A stretch of DNA of 64,000 nucleotides from Sphaerulina vaccinii (lineage: Eukaryota; Ascomycota; Dothideomycetes; Mycosphaerellales; Mycosphaerellaceae). The position numbers and the translations under genes are program-made. Location: the NCBI GenBank assembly GCA_022570795.1, contig JAKUDP010000014.1, forward strand, positions 682,001 to 746,000, written 5' to 3'. Under the pieces are notes generated by a model. The model did no database searches. It was not told the origin of the DNA and was given only the letters and a program-made list of their open reading frames with translations. Shown here piece by piece: positions 54,165 to 64,000 of the stretch (positions are counted from its first letter, which is position 1; each line of letters starts with the position of its first letter).

Positions 54165-55367
54165 TTAGCGTGGCGTCCTGAACGCTGCTATGTCCTCAAT
54201 GTCTCCAACCTGCATATGCACATCTCCCAGCTCCTCAGACTTGATATGAAGCGTCGTAGCAACATCATCACCTTCAGCTACAACCTCAAGTCCCTCAATC
54301 TTAATCTCCGCCGTTTCTTTCTTAATGACTTTCTTCTTTCTCGGACTAGGTACTACAGCACTAGGACACAATTTCCTTTTCCCCAACTCACACTCATCAC
54401 ATCTTCTCCCCACAGGTAGACAAATCGTCTGTCCCAGGCCAACCAATAAGTGATTAATATCATGCCATTTCTCTTTCGGTAACCAGCTCTCCAGTTCAGC
54501 TCTAGTTTGTTCTGGCGTGGAAGTCTTATGCCATTTCCACAAATTCGTGATTCTATGAACGTGAACATCAACTCCGATGCCTTCGTCTCGACCCCAGGCT
54601 GCTGACATGGTTAGATAGGCCATTTTAGGCCCGACGCCGGGGAGGGAAACAAGTCCTTCGATCGTATCGGGTATGTCGCCTTTGAATTTCTCTTTCAAGA
54701 TGATGGCGACCTGTTTTATGAACTTGGTCTTATTGTTATGAAAACCAACTTTGTTGATCAGGGAATTGAGATCTTCTGGCGACACCCGCAGTAGAGCTTC
54801 CAAGTTGAACCCTCCGGGAAGTCCTTCTTGAAGTTGCTTCATAGCAACCGCAGTAACGGTATCTTTGGTTTGCGAGGAGAGCATTAATGCTACGAGCGTT
54901 TGGAGTCTGCGGTCGAGAGGTGATCGATGTGTTTCTGCGAGGGATTCGCAACCCATTGTATCCACTGGCGCGACGACTTTCTTGCGCATTTCGGTTGTAA
55001 TGGAGTAGATTTGTGCCCAGTTTGAAGGAGGTATACCGGAGCCATACTGCTCGATCTTCACTCTTTTTCTTGACTTCGTCGCGGGAGTCTTGACATCTTC
55101 TTCTTCTTCTTCTTTCTTCGTCGCAGTGACTAGCCGCCGGCCTCTCTTTCTCTTGTGACTTGTGCCATCCTCGTTGGCATCGGCATCAGGACTCTCGGGC
55201 GGTGCGGAAAGCTCGCTATCAGAGGCAGCCTTTGGCGGTGATGGGGTTGTGGTGGCAGCATCCTCATACGAAAAGGCTTTCAGTGCTTGTTGTGCTGCCG
55301 CTCGTCTCGGTCGTGCCAGAGCATTGACGACGTGGGCCGTCTCTTTCGATATTCGTGAGGTTCGCAT
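54165..55367 (-). CDS. nth1: Endonuclease III homolog (Nth1), bifunctional DNA glycosylase/lyase
   Basis: Single-exon. From the ATG at 55367 (MRTSRISKETAHVVNALARP) it is 400 aa; ATGs at 55418 and 55442 would add 17 and 25 residues. It removes oxidised pyrimidines and cuts the AP site. Landmarks: LMLSSQTKDTVTAVAM, helix-hairpin-helix LPGVGPKMAYL with catalytic Lys248, VDVHVHRITNLW with Asp267 (spacing 19, as in human NTHL1), and a C-terminal [4Fe-4S] cluster Cys-X6-Cys-X2-Cys-X7-Cys (CLPVGRRCDECELGKRKLC). The N-terminal 130 residues are basic and acidic low complexity (KRKRGRR, EEEEED), consistent with nuclear or mitochondrial targeting. It ends 34 bp from the stop of the converging P450. Confidence 0.94.
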   Translation of the reverse strand: MRTSRISKETAHVVNALARPRRAAAQQALKAFSYEDAATTTPSPPKAASDSELSAPPESPDADANEDGTSHKRKRGRRLVTATKKEEEEEDVKTPATKSRKRVKIEQYGSGIPPSNWAQIYSITTEMRKKVVAPVDTMGCESLAETHRSPLDRRLQTLVALMLSSQTKDTVTAVAMKQLQEGLPGGFNLEALLRVSPEDLNSLINKVGFHNNKTKFIKQVAIILKEKFKGDIPDTIEGLVSLPGVGPKMAYLTMSAAWGRDEGIGVDVHVHRITNLWKWHKTSTPEQTRAELESWLPKEKWHDINHLLVGLGQTICLPVGRRCDECELGKRKLCPSAVVPSPRKKKVIKKETAEIKIEGLEVVAEGDDVATTLHIKSEELGDVHMQVGDIEDIAAFRTPR

Positions 55368-55731
55368 GGCTGTGGAACATGGAGATGGCAAGCCAATGGG
55401 CTTCGCGTCATGGGTCATGAAAATGGGAAAGGGGACGACCATAAGTACTTTATTTTGATGATCACCAGCCTCTCTGAACAAGACTTCGAGCACGACATGG
55501 GTTTATCTTTCGATCGATACTATCATCATGCAGAAGGAAGATGCAAACATTGGTCGACATCGAAAACGCCAATCGTAGTTGTGGGAATACACCCAAGTAC
55601 ATTCAAGCATTTCTACCTTGCTAATTCTCATCTAAACGACTAGTTGAGTTGAGTTGAGCAATGGGTCATGCAATGCATCTGCGAAGCTGACAAGATGATC
55701 GGGTGACATCGTGAGCAGTGCATCGAAGCGC
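55368..55731. other. Spacer between nth1 and the 899-aa gene
   Basis: 364 bp, both neighbours on the minus strand. It contains the nth1 promoter and the 3' UTR of the next gene. No gene seen. Confidence 0.5.
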
Positions 55732-58487
55732 TCAGAGCAGTGGCGGGTACAGGCTGTTCGCCTGCGCCGGCAAACCTGCATCACCATAGCCATTCACCAA
55801 TGCTTCACGCTTCTTTCGATAGTAGACTTTGGCGCGCTTGAGCTTGTTGTCCGCCTTCTCTCTCCACACAGCATGCTGCATGGTGCGATCCGGACGATCG
55901 GAGTATTCAAGGGCATTGTTGAGGATTTTGCGAGCATCAGCCATTTGCTCCTTGGCCTTGTCAAGGACGGTGTCCTCCACAGGTGCCACAATTGGTGCTG
56001 CTGCTGCGTCCGTATCACCTGATTGAGTAACACTGATCAGTACTGGCATCATGAGTGCGCACGGAGGTACTTACGACCAGCCTCTTCGTTCTGCAAATCC
56101 TGCAGGCCCTCCGGACGGACCTTTGGCTTTTCGAGACCCAACTCCGAGAACACAGGGTAGACTCTGGCATCCTCGTCGTTCAAGCGGCCTCCCGGCATGA
56201 GCTCCTCAAGTCCAGATCGAATGGTCAGATACGTTCGAGTGGCGGAGGCCAAGGCCTGAGCGTCATCAAGAGAGAATGTGCTATTAAGCTTGACCCGAGA
56301 TTTCTCGCGTTGAAACCATGCTCGCTTGAGAAGGTCGCGAGCGGTTCTGCGCATGTCTTTAACCTCGCGCTTGGTGACCGCCATGGCATCCTCAACTTCC
56401 TGCTTCTCGACGGCTGGCGTAAATACGCGGTTCGATGTATCAGGGATGCCGTCTTCTAGGCCAGACTTCGCGGCGGACTTGTCAGCTTGGACCGCAGAAG
56501 GTGGACTGTTGTCTGGCTCAAGCTCGTTGAAGCTTGATTGAGTCTCAGGCTGTTCTGCACCACTCTCCGAAGGCATGGTGTAAGAGCCATCCGGCGCTGC
56601 ATTACTCTCAGAAGGCATGGTGTAAGATCCATCTGGCGAGTGGGCTCCGAAAGATAGACCTGAGCCTCGCATACCCGCGCCTGCGGTCATGGGCTTCATA
56701 GCTGGCATTTCAAGACCCGAACCGTCAAGGAGCGCATCGAACGCCGCTTGGCGCGCCTGATCCGCGTGTCCGAGACCAGGTGGCATGGACAGGCCAGATG
56801 CGTCCATGAGTGAGGGTCGGTAGAGCTCAGTGAGTGAACCGTAGTCATGGCCTGATGGATGCTCCTTGAAGAACGATAGAAGGTCATAGCCACCAGGCTT
56901 GGGCACTTCTAGCAGCGATGACTGCACAAAGTTTTCGCTTCTACCACAGTCATCTGAAGGGGATGGTGCCACGATGGCCGGGTCGACTCCGCCCAGGCTC
57001 ACACTGTGGGCAATTCGCTCGTGTAACACTTGAACTGCCTCTTCGATAGCAGCAGTTCTAGTCTTTGCCGGCGTCATGGTGGGGTTTACGCTGCTTGGTC
57101 GCGAGTTAGGCTTGTGCTTGCAATATTGTGCGACGCAGGATGGGTTGCTTGGGCAATCGACAGTATGCATGGCAGACTGTAGTCGACTCCACAACTCCTT
57201 TCCCACAGCAGGAGCAGGTCCAGGGTCGAGAGCTTTCAACGCCTCATTGGACATGCTGACTTTGACAGGAGCCTCCACCGAAGCCACTTCATCGTGAATG
57301 TCACGGTGTGTCCGGCTAGCGTCTTCGGAGTCGTTGCTGGGAGAGAGGCCCTGCTCTCCTGCACCGGTCTCTGCCACCGGAACGTTATCTCGCCCAGTGC
57401 CATCAGACGTGGTGACAGCCTCAGCTCCGTCGTCAACTGCGTCTTCCTGCTTTGATAGCATAGTAGAATTGGCAACAGGCTCCTTGTGAGTTGGCACAGT
57501 CATGTTACGCTGCCCAAAGATCGTTTGGAAGGTATCGATCTCGTCCACGGATGACTGTGGCTTCGGGACTGGCTCGTTGGCAGGAGAGATCATGGCATTG
57601 TCTTTCTTGCCAGTGGCAGCATCGATAACGGCAAGCTGCTCACTACCAGCAGCTTTCTTTGCCTCTGCGTCAAGGGTCTTTCGCATGTGTGGAGGGATGA
57701 AACCCGGTGGTGGAGGTTGGCGGATAGGCATAGATGGCTGAGCTGTGGATTGCTTGACGCCCACAGGCTTTGATGCAATGCGTATTGGCTGAACATGAGC
57801 TCGAACTCCACCCTTCGGCTTCTTTGCTTTGACCGCCTCAGCAGAGAAGCTTCTCGCTTCGGCAAGCATTTCTTCTGTGGTATTGAATGCGTTCGTGCGT
57901 GGGGGACCATCAGTTGTCTCGTATGCAGTGATGGCAGCGGCATTGTCAGGCAAACGCTCCTGCGCCCCATTTGGGCGGTTCAGCATCATACTGACAAAGG
58001 AAGACTGCTCACTGTCGCGCCTATCCTGGTCCAGCTGAGCGGGAGTTGCGGAACGTTCGACAGCGAGTGGTACTTCTTGTGTATCCTTCTTGGCGTCCTG
58101 CTTCTGTGGCGACGCAAGGTTGTCCTGCTCGGTGGCGACGTGCTCGGTTGGTGTGCTATCAGAAATGATGACTGCTGGCTCCTCAGAGAAGCGGACCGCT
58201 TTCTTTGCAGGCCGTGGCTCGCTCATGCTTGAGCTGAGCAGCTGCGAGGACCACAGCAGGAGCTGGGCCTGAGCGCACAGGAGGGCGAGCCATGTTATGG
58301 CGAAGCAGTACACGACCACAAGGGTTGCGAGTGCGTAGACGAGCAGGCCGAGGGCTGCTATGTGGCGGGCGACTGCGATTGCAGCGGCTATCTGTTTTCT
58401 CAAGTCAGTGGTGGTTGTTTTGGTGCAGCTCGGAACAGGGAGTACGTGCCGGCAGCTGTAGGTCCTCGCTGAGGCGGATGAGGACAT
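55732..58487 (-). CDS. Large mostly disordered protein, putative N-terminal TM segment
   Basis: Two exons (58487-56075, 56018-55732), intron 56 bp (gtaagt...tcaatcag), 899 aa. Not recognised as a named family. Residues about 40-75 are strongly hydrophobic (IAALGLLVYALATLVVVYCF), a likely membrane anchor; if Met87 (58229, MSEPRPAKKAVRFSEEP) is the start, this is lost. The centre is low complexity with PPPPGFIPPHMRKTL (about 260), a Cys-containing patch VDCPSNPSCVAQYCKHK (about 425-440) and a duplicated DGSYTMPSES unit. The C-terminus is helical and charged (RRTARDLLKRAWFQREKSRV; KADNKLKRAKVYYRKKREALV) and looks the most conserved. Splicing adds about 95 ordered residues to the end. Confidence 0.75.
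56557..56640. repeat. 42-bp tandem duplication in coding sequence
   Basis: Two adjacent 42-bp units (56557-56598 and 56599-56640), in frame, encode two copies of a 14-residue peptide containing DGSYTMPSES. Several mismatches are synonymous. Confidence 0.85.
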
Positions 58488-59809
58488 CTGCTGTCTCTGT
58501 CTCCGTGTCCGGAGCGGCGAAGGGGCTCGTGTCCATCGCGGCGGGCTTGGTCTTGATGGTGTGTGTAGAGATGTTTTGTGAAGGAGGTGGAAGTTCGAAA
58601 TTGAAAGTGTTGTTGTGGACCAGGGTCCGCTTGCTCCTGCTCCTGCCTCACATCTTTCCAGTCCAGAAACCCTATTTTCATCTGTTCAAAACGACTAAGT
58701 CCGGACAGGGAGAAGTATCTCTGGATGGTGAACGTATCTGCGCCACTGGTCTGTCTAATCACCCGCCGCCATAGCATGCGCGATTTGGCAGGGATGAAGA
58801 TGTTGTAACCTGCCGAGATGGACTTCACCACCTGCTTTCTGTCAGCACAAGTCTCTCCGTTTCTGGCTTCGACTTTTGCTAGCAATGCGACGCTACTTCG
58901 AGTAGCATAGACAACGCAAGATTGCAGAGGGGCCGGTAGCGACTATCTTGACCTTCAGAATACCACACGTCGAAGCTAGCAAATAGCACCACGAGAGGGC
59001 ATACCACGCAGGCGAGACTGTGCCTACATCTCTTCCCTCTCGAAGGCGACTGCGGCACCGAAGCTCCAAGCAAAGCGCTGCGCGAGAGTGAACCAGATAC
59101 CAGAGATGTTTCTCCTACTCGCGCTCCACTTCGACATGCGCATCCTACAGCTGCTGGCATATAACCACGCCATCCCTTCGACTTGCATACAGCAGAGATA
59201 GGTCGCGTGAAGTCTCCGTGCCATCTCTGTCGTTCCAGCTGCCTACCATACCATCCAAAGTCGCGGCGGCGTGGTATTAGGAACCCCCGGCGAGATCAGA
59301 GAAGGACTTCCTGTGCCACCTTATCTCTGCTGCTAGATCCGCAGACCAAGGTAGCGAGAGCTGCGGCAATGTAGTAACAGAACACTGCGGCAAGATTAGA
59401 GAAGGGATATACTCAACGCCAGTCTGCTGCGAGGACAGAGGGAGGAATTGTTTTGGGCGTCAGAGGATGGCGTTGTGATATGCATGGTACTGTACTTTCT
59501 GTCAGTATACGCATATCCTCGTCTTCGGATGCCACGTCTCCGTCTCTGGACTTAGGAGGTAGTATCTGCTAGCAGGTCGAGCGTCGTTATAGTGGCATAG
59601 ACCACACGACACTGCAGAGAAGCGGCCAACGATCATCCTCAGTGACCATTCCCTCCAGACTGCACCTCCTACTTTCAGTCAGTATTCTCGAAAATGCCAG
59701 CCGGTTTTCATGACTCTGTGATCAGGCTGTACAACGAAGTCCATTCGCGTGGTCGCTCTTTACACAAACGCGTAGTAGGTAAGCACGATAGTCATCCTTG
59801 TACACAAAC
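58488..59809. other. Region between the 899-aa gene and bphA-like gene
   Basis: 1.3 kb, flanked by minus-strand genes. No supported gene. A weakly similar pair of stretches near 58890-58960 and 59578-59650 may be diverged repeat copies, but identity is low. Confidence 0.4.
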
Positions 59810-61443
59810 TCACGGCTTCCAGTTACGCTTCCTCATACCGACTTTCAATCCAAGAGGCTTGCGCAAGAAACCCTCACGAGTCTCCAGTGTGTCCTGGCGC
59901 AGCTCAAATTCATATCTTCTGAAGACAGTCGCGACAATCAGAGCCAGTTCCATCTCAGCCTGGGAGATTCGTGTCAGTGAAAGAGAAAGAGCATTCGGCA
60001 ACAGGACAATACTTACCACATTGCGTCCAACGCACGCACGAGGACCATACGAGAATGGGATGAATGCAAGCTTCTGCCTAGAAGATTGTCAGCTCGCACG
60101 CCGTCAGCATTGATACACAACCGAAAGACGCACCTCTCTGTGATCTTCTCCCAGCGCTCTGGACGAAACTCCTCAGCATCCGGACCCCATATCTCCGTAC
60201 TGTGATGCATCACATATGCCGGAACACTGAGCACGATACCTTGCGGAAAGAAGCGTCCAGCAACCTCAGCGCCTCCAGGAGGCACCACTCGCGGAAGTCC
60301 TTGACTGGAAGTAGAGTGGATACGAAGAGTTTCCTGGATCACCCAATCCATATACTTGAGATCCTTGACCTGCTCGTACGTAGGCACATCATCCGAAGGA
60401 AGTGCCTCATCCAGTTCCTGTTGAAGTTTCTTGATAACGTTCGGCTTCGTCAAGCAATGATAAAGAAGCGCACAAGAGGTATTCGAAGTTGTGTCGGATC
60501 CAGCAATAAGTTGCGTAAGAGCTTCAGCAGTAAGTTCTGCCTTTCCAAGTTTATTCCCATGCTCATCTTTCCCTTCCATCAACCTCGCAAGGAGATCCAC
60601 GCGATCAATCTCGCCTCTCTCAGCCGCAGCAAGTCGTTGATTGACTCTCGCAGTGGCAATTCCAGCAAGATTAGCAATAGCTTCCATGCCCTTACTAAAG
60701 AACGGATCCGGCAAATACTTTGCATAAGGCTTAATAGCAGGCCAACAACCCACAGCGTTCGAAACCTCGCCTCTCCTATTCAGCACCTCGATAGCAGGAG
60801 AGTAACTCGGTGGTCCATCCGGAGTAAGTTGAACCTCAGTAATATCCGCTCCTTTTTCAAGCATACCAAAAGGCGCGCCAAAAGCCAAATCACCAATAAT
60901 ATCAAACGCCACATAATTAAACCAATGCAGCGCGTCGAATTCCGTATATTTTCCTCGACCAGTCTTCTCATTAATCTCATCCCATCTTGTAGCTAGCAAC
61001 TCAAGATTATGATGAATATACTGTTCAAATTGCCCCACGGATTTCGCACTGAATGTATGGCTCACAGTCTTTCTTTTCCTTGTATGTTCAGCTCGATCTC
61101 TCGTATTGAACAGTCCGCGTTGAATTGACACAAAGGCGTTATAGTACTCCGATTTCAGAAAGCCCGTTCCATGGCCATAGACGATCGGTATGGCATCCGG
61201 ATCCGCGATCGAGACGTGATCTGGTTGGACTCGGATAAATTTGCCGTACTTCTTGTGCAGTTCGTGGACTGTGAGATATCTTCTTGTTCGTCGGCATTCG
61301 TACATGTACCAGAGATTGGTAAACTTGGCTAGGATTGGTCCTGGAATATCGTGGATGGACCAGTTGCGGATGTATGGGAGGACATAGAACAGTACTGGCA
61401 AGGCCAGCAGTGCCCATGGCGTGAAGAGGAATGAGAGGAACAT
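59810..61443 (-). CDS. bphA: Benzoate 4-monooxygenase-like cytochrome P450 (CYP53 type)
   Basis: Three exons (61443-60134, 60077-60017, 59959-59810), introns 56 and 57 bp, 506 aa. CYP53 enzymes para-hydroxylate benzoate in the ER, feeding the protocatechuate/beta-ketoadipate route and detoxifying plant aromatics. The N-terminal anchor MFLSFLFTPWALLALPVLFY leads to WSIHDIPGPILAKFTNLW. Signatures: I-helix AGSDTTSNTS (Ala314), ExxR in QETLRIHSTSSQGLPR, PERWEKITE, heme loop FSYGPRACVGRNV with Cys452. Exon 2 has only 61 nt yet carries the heme ligand. Wording such as GFLKSEYYNAFVSIQRGLFNTRDRAEH is characteristic of BphA. No other beta-ketoadipate gene is nearby. Confidence 0.93.
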
Positions 61444-61715
61444 GTCGACGAGATGTTATGCTGAGCCCAGTGGAAGATCCTGCAGTTCTTGATGGATAGG
61501 TGAGTGATGTCGTACTCGTACTGGGTGTTGGTTGATGAACGACGACTCAATGACACTTGTCTCGAGGGTCAGCAGCAACAAGTCTTATCTTGTAGAGAAG
61601 ATGTACGGCAATGGGAACACCACCATGACATAGATATCTTGGCCTGCTGAGAACAAGTCAGCTTCCAGACTCTCCGCCATCCGAGCCTTCAAACCATTCC
61701 CATTTCGCCGTTTGG
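61444..61715. promoter_or_regulatory. Upstream region of the bphA-like gene
   Basis: Immediate 5' flank of the P450, where benzoate-responsive control would be expected. No specific operator could be identified. Confidence 0.35.
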
Positions 61716-62106
61716 TCATGGGGGAAGGTGGATTGTGGCTGGCCAAGGCCCAAATCTCATGCGGGGCTCGCACTTCTCTGTGTGACGTGACGGAAATCTC
61801 TCGGCCATGGGCTCGCGGCTGGAGTTCACGGGATGGTATAAAGTGTACAAGGCCGCCCTAGTTTGGAGCTCTCCGCTGTACTTCTCACTTTGCCAGCGCC
61901 TTCGCTGCTTGTCGGTGCGTTCTGGGTTGTCGAGTGTGGAGACATGGAGCACGTCGAGTTGTGCAACAGTGCAAGGGCCGAACACTCGCGCAGCGAACTG
62001 CTGGACACCGAGAGCGAGTACTTCTAGCTGTGCAGTTGCATACGGGGAGCATAACGGTTTCTGGAGGTATTGAGCTTACGTACAGGCTGACCGTTGGTGC
62101 GGCCAT
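61716..62106 (-). CDS. Possible two-exon hypothetical gene (112 aa)
   Basis: A tentative call. ATG at 62106 in good context (G at -3, G at +4) gives MAAPTVSLY (62106-62080). A gtaagc donor and gcacag acceptor bound a 52-bp phase-0 intron, and exon 2 (62027-61716) stays open for 103 codons: LEVLALGVQQFAARVFGP, then charged, polar sequence ending ATIHLPP. No family is recognised, and composition of the second half is not distinctive. It could be chance; the precise phase match is the only reason to list it. Confidence 0.28.
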
Positions 62107-62570
62107 CGCGACCTCGATATGAATGCTTCGGAAAGTGATAGCGCTGTGCAAAAAAGCCGGTCGTTCTCTAGTTGCCCTGCTGTTTCACACGCCCTCTCAT
62201 TCGAGGGTCATTCTGAGGTCACGGCAGCTCTCAGCGCCATCCGCAACCCCGTTGGAAGCTATCTCGTCCTCAGACTGGTGAAAGCACGTCGTCCTCCATC
62301 GTGGTATCGACGCCGCAGTGTGTTTGAAGAGGCAGGTGTTGTTAAGTTTGAAGGCAGGTAAGGTGGAAGGAGCCTCGATGCCAGAGCCAGCTTGCCTGTG
62401 CCTACCTTTATGCCGTTTTCATGTTGTATGGCAAGAACAAGTGGGCTCAAGAGGAGCGTCCGAAAGGGAGGCAGGGCGGCAGCGCTCTCTGAAGCGCCCT
62501 ATATATTACCTGTATTGTACGAACTTTTGATTGATATGGGTGGCTATGTGCACATCTACTACCTGCTGCT

Positions 62571-64000
62571 TCAGTCGTACAGGTCCTCAGTCTCCGCTTC
62601 GCGTTGATCGCGAACCGGCTCGACGACGACCTCACGCGATTTCCCCTTGCCTTTGCCCTTCACGGGCGAAGAGTTTCCCGCGCCATTACTGTTCAACGAC
62701 AACCGGTCGGTTCGGATCACATAGTCCGTATCATCCTCGTCAGCTTGACCCTGGCCCTGATTACGCGGCGAATGGCTGTTCGCGCTGCCATTGAGCATTC
62801 CCTGCTGCTGAGCACGCTTCATGGCCTCCATAGCCTGATTGCGAACTCCCGAATTGCCATTCTGTCCATTATGATTCGTGTTCGAGTCGTCTTCCTTCTT
62901 GGTCGTACCCTCAAACATGCTCCTGACCCGTTCGTAATGTTGCAATTCGTCTAAGCTGACACTAGGCACGAGATCCTTGCGCGCCAGCGCGAAATCGTCC
63001 TCGGTGACCATCACATTGATGTCGTTGTCTGAGCCGTAGTGGTCGAAGTAGTATCCTACTGAGATGTTGCTTTGACCGCGAGAATTTCTCTCGGTATTGA
63101 TTGCAGCAACACATTGATCGACTTCGCGGGCTGAGCGTGTGACTGCCTTGAGCATGGCGTCGGAGCAGAGAGCATATAGATCAGCACCTGTAAATGTGAA
63201 AGGCAGAGCTTCGGCGACTCGAGGCAGCGAGACTGATGGGTCGAGGGTGAACCTGGTTATTGTCAGCAGAAGTCGATTGGCTGTCACTCGAGAATGTACC
63301 TACTTCCTTGTCAGTGCTTGCAGAATAGTGGCCTGCTTGTCGTGAGTATCGCTGATGCCCAAATAGAGCATTTTGTCGAAACGTCCAGGTCGCAGAAGAG
63401 CTTGATCGAGCAGATCAGGTCTGTTGGTCGCGCCGATAACGAAGACACCTCCTCCACCGTCGTCACCATCACTCATACCGTCAAGCTCAGCAAGCAACTG
63501 CGAAACGATTCTATCCATGACACCGCCACTGTCGCCCTGGTTGCCACGTTTCGGCGCGACCGAGTCCAGCTCATCGAAGAACACACAGCAGGGCCGGGCG
63601 TCGCGGGCTCGTTGGAAGACACGTCGCACGTTCGCTTCTGACTCACCAATGTACATATTGAGCAATTCAGGTCCTTTCACAGAGAAGAAGTTCAAACTGA
63701 ATTCGGTCGCAATGGCCTTTGCCAACAACGTTTTACCAGTTCCTGGAGGGCCGTAGAATAAGATTCCGCTTCGCTTCTTGAGGCCTTTGGCGAACAGCTC
63801 AGGTCGCGAAAGAGGAAGCTGAATTGTCTCGACCACGGCATCCTTGACATGGGCCAAGCCTCCAACGTCTGACCATTGTACATTGGGGATCTTTGGTGCT
63901 CCGATCGCGTCTGCAAAGTTCTTGCGCGCAAGCTCGACTGCAGCATCGAAGTCAGCAGGAATGATCGAAGTCGCGGCAGCACCTCCTGCAAGCTGTATGT
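62571..64000 (-). CDS. pex6: Peroxisomal AAA ATPase Pex6 (C-terminal part, cut by window edge)
   Basis: Two visible exon parts (beyond 64000-63304, and 63252-62571) with a 51-bp intron. The 5' portion lies outside the window. Pex6 pairs with Pex1 in the AAA motor that extracts ubiquitinated Pex5 from the peroxisome membrane. The visible D2 domain has NVQWSDVGGLAHVKDAV, Walker A GPPGTGKT, Walker B CCVFFDELDSVAPKRG, the ATNRPDLLDQALLRPGRFD sensor/arginine-finger segment, and the Pex6-type TFTGADLYALCSDAM. The C-terminal ~100 residues are Asn/Gln/Gly-rich and basic (KGKGKGKSREVV), a fungal extension. The frame is open at the edge, so it is partial rather than broken. Confidence 0.95.

Noticed and set aside
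58890..59650. Apparent related stretches near 58890-58960 and 59578-59650
   Set aside because: Similarity is only partial by eye with gaps; not strong enough to call a repeat without an alignment score.
1..64000. Transposable elements, CRISPR arrays, secondary-metabolite cluster
   Set aside because: No transposase, reverse transcriptase, long terminal or inverted repeats, or spaced repeats were found; two P450s without a backbone enzyme do not make a cluster.

Overview
The window is nuclear DNA of a filamentous ascomycete (Pezizomycotina). Genes lie on both strands and carry short GT-AG introns, mostly 48 to 164 bp. The products are fungal families: a Zn2Cys6 regulator, an Mms22/Mus7 repair protein, gamma-tubulin, Kin1 kinase, Sft2, Cox19, Nop16, Ipi1, a CYP53-type P450 and Pex6. 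Protein wording resembles Dothideomycetes (Mycosphaerellales-like), but that finer placement is inference from memory of similar proteins. No transposon, CRISPR array, rRNA or tRNA was found.

Layout: 0.6-7.3 kb holds the Zn2Cys6 factor, a DUF1348 protein, a roadblock dynein light chain, Ipi1 and a mini C2H2 protein. After a 3.1 kb gene-free stretch comes a ketopantoate-reductase-like protein with a long low-complexity tail (10.5-13.2 kb). A 6.8 kb single-exon Mms22 gene (14.3-21.1 kb) is divergent from alpha-SNAP (Sec17). Between 22.5 and 24.4 kb are two small genes that appear only after splicing: a one-TM protein and a zinc-ribbon-like protein. From 26.2 to 35.0 kb lie gamma-tubulin, a small basic hypothetical, an AKR7-type aldo-keto reductase, a DMT transporter, Nop16 and a KE4-type ZIP zinc transporter.

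From 36.5 to 38.5 kb an Sft2 gene is broken into five exons by unusually long introns; no open frame in the region shows the whole protein. A bHLH factor with an exceptionally long loop follows (41.0-42.7 kb), then Cox19, a GPATCH1-like splicing protein and Kin1/MARK kinase. The right end has a pisatin-demethylase-like P450, endonuclease III (convergent with it, 34 bp between stops), an 899-aa mostly disordered protein with a putative N-terminal membrane segment, a benzoate 4-monooxygenase-like P450 and the C-terminal part of Pex6, which runs off the window.

The genes do not form a pathway or cluster. They serve vesicle traffic, ribosome biogenesis, DNA repair, cytoskeleton, metal transport and aromatic detoxification. 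Several pairs are divergent with short shared promoters (roadblock/Ipi1, Mms22/Sec17, AKR/DMT, Nop16/ZIP). I found no clear new multigene system. The most interesting items are the Sft2 gene structure, the long-loop bHLH protein, the degenerate reductase with its tail, and the small spliced genes. All exon boundaries were worked out by hand from splice consensus, frame and family conservation, and have no transcript support.
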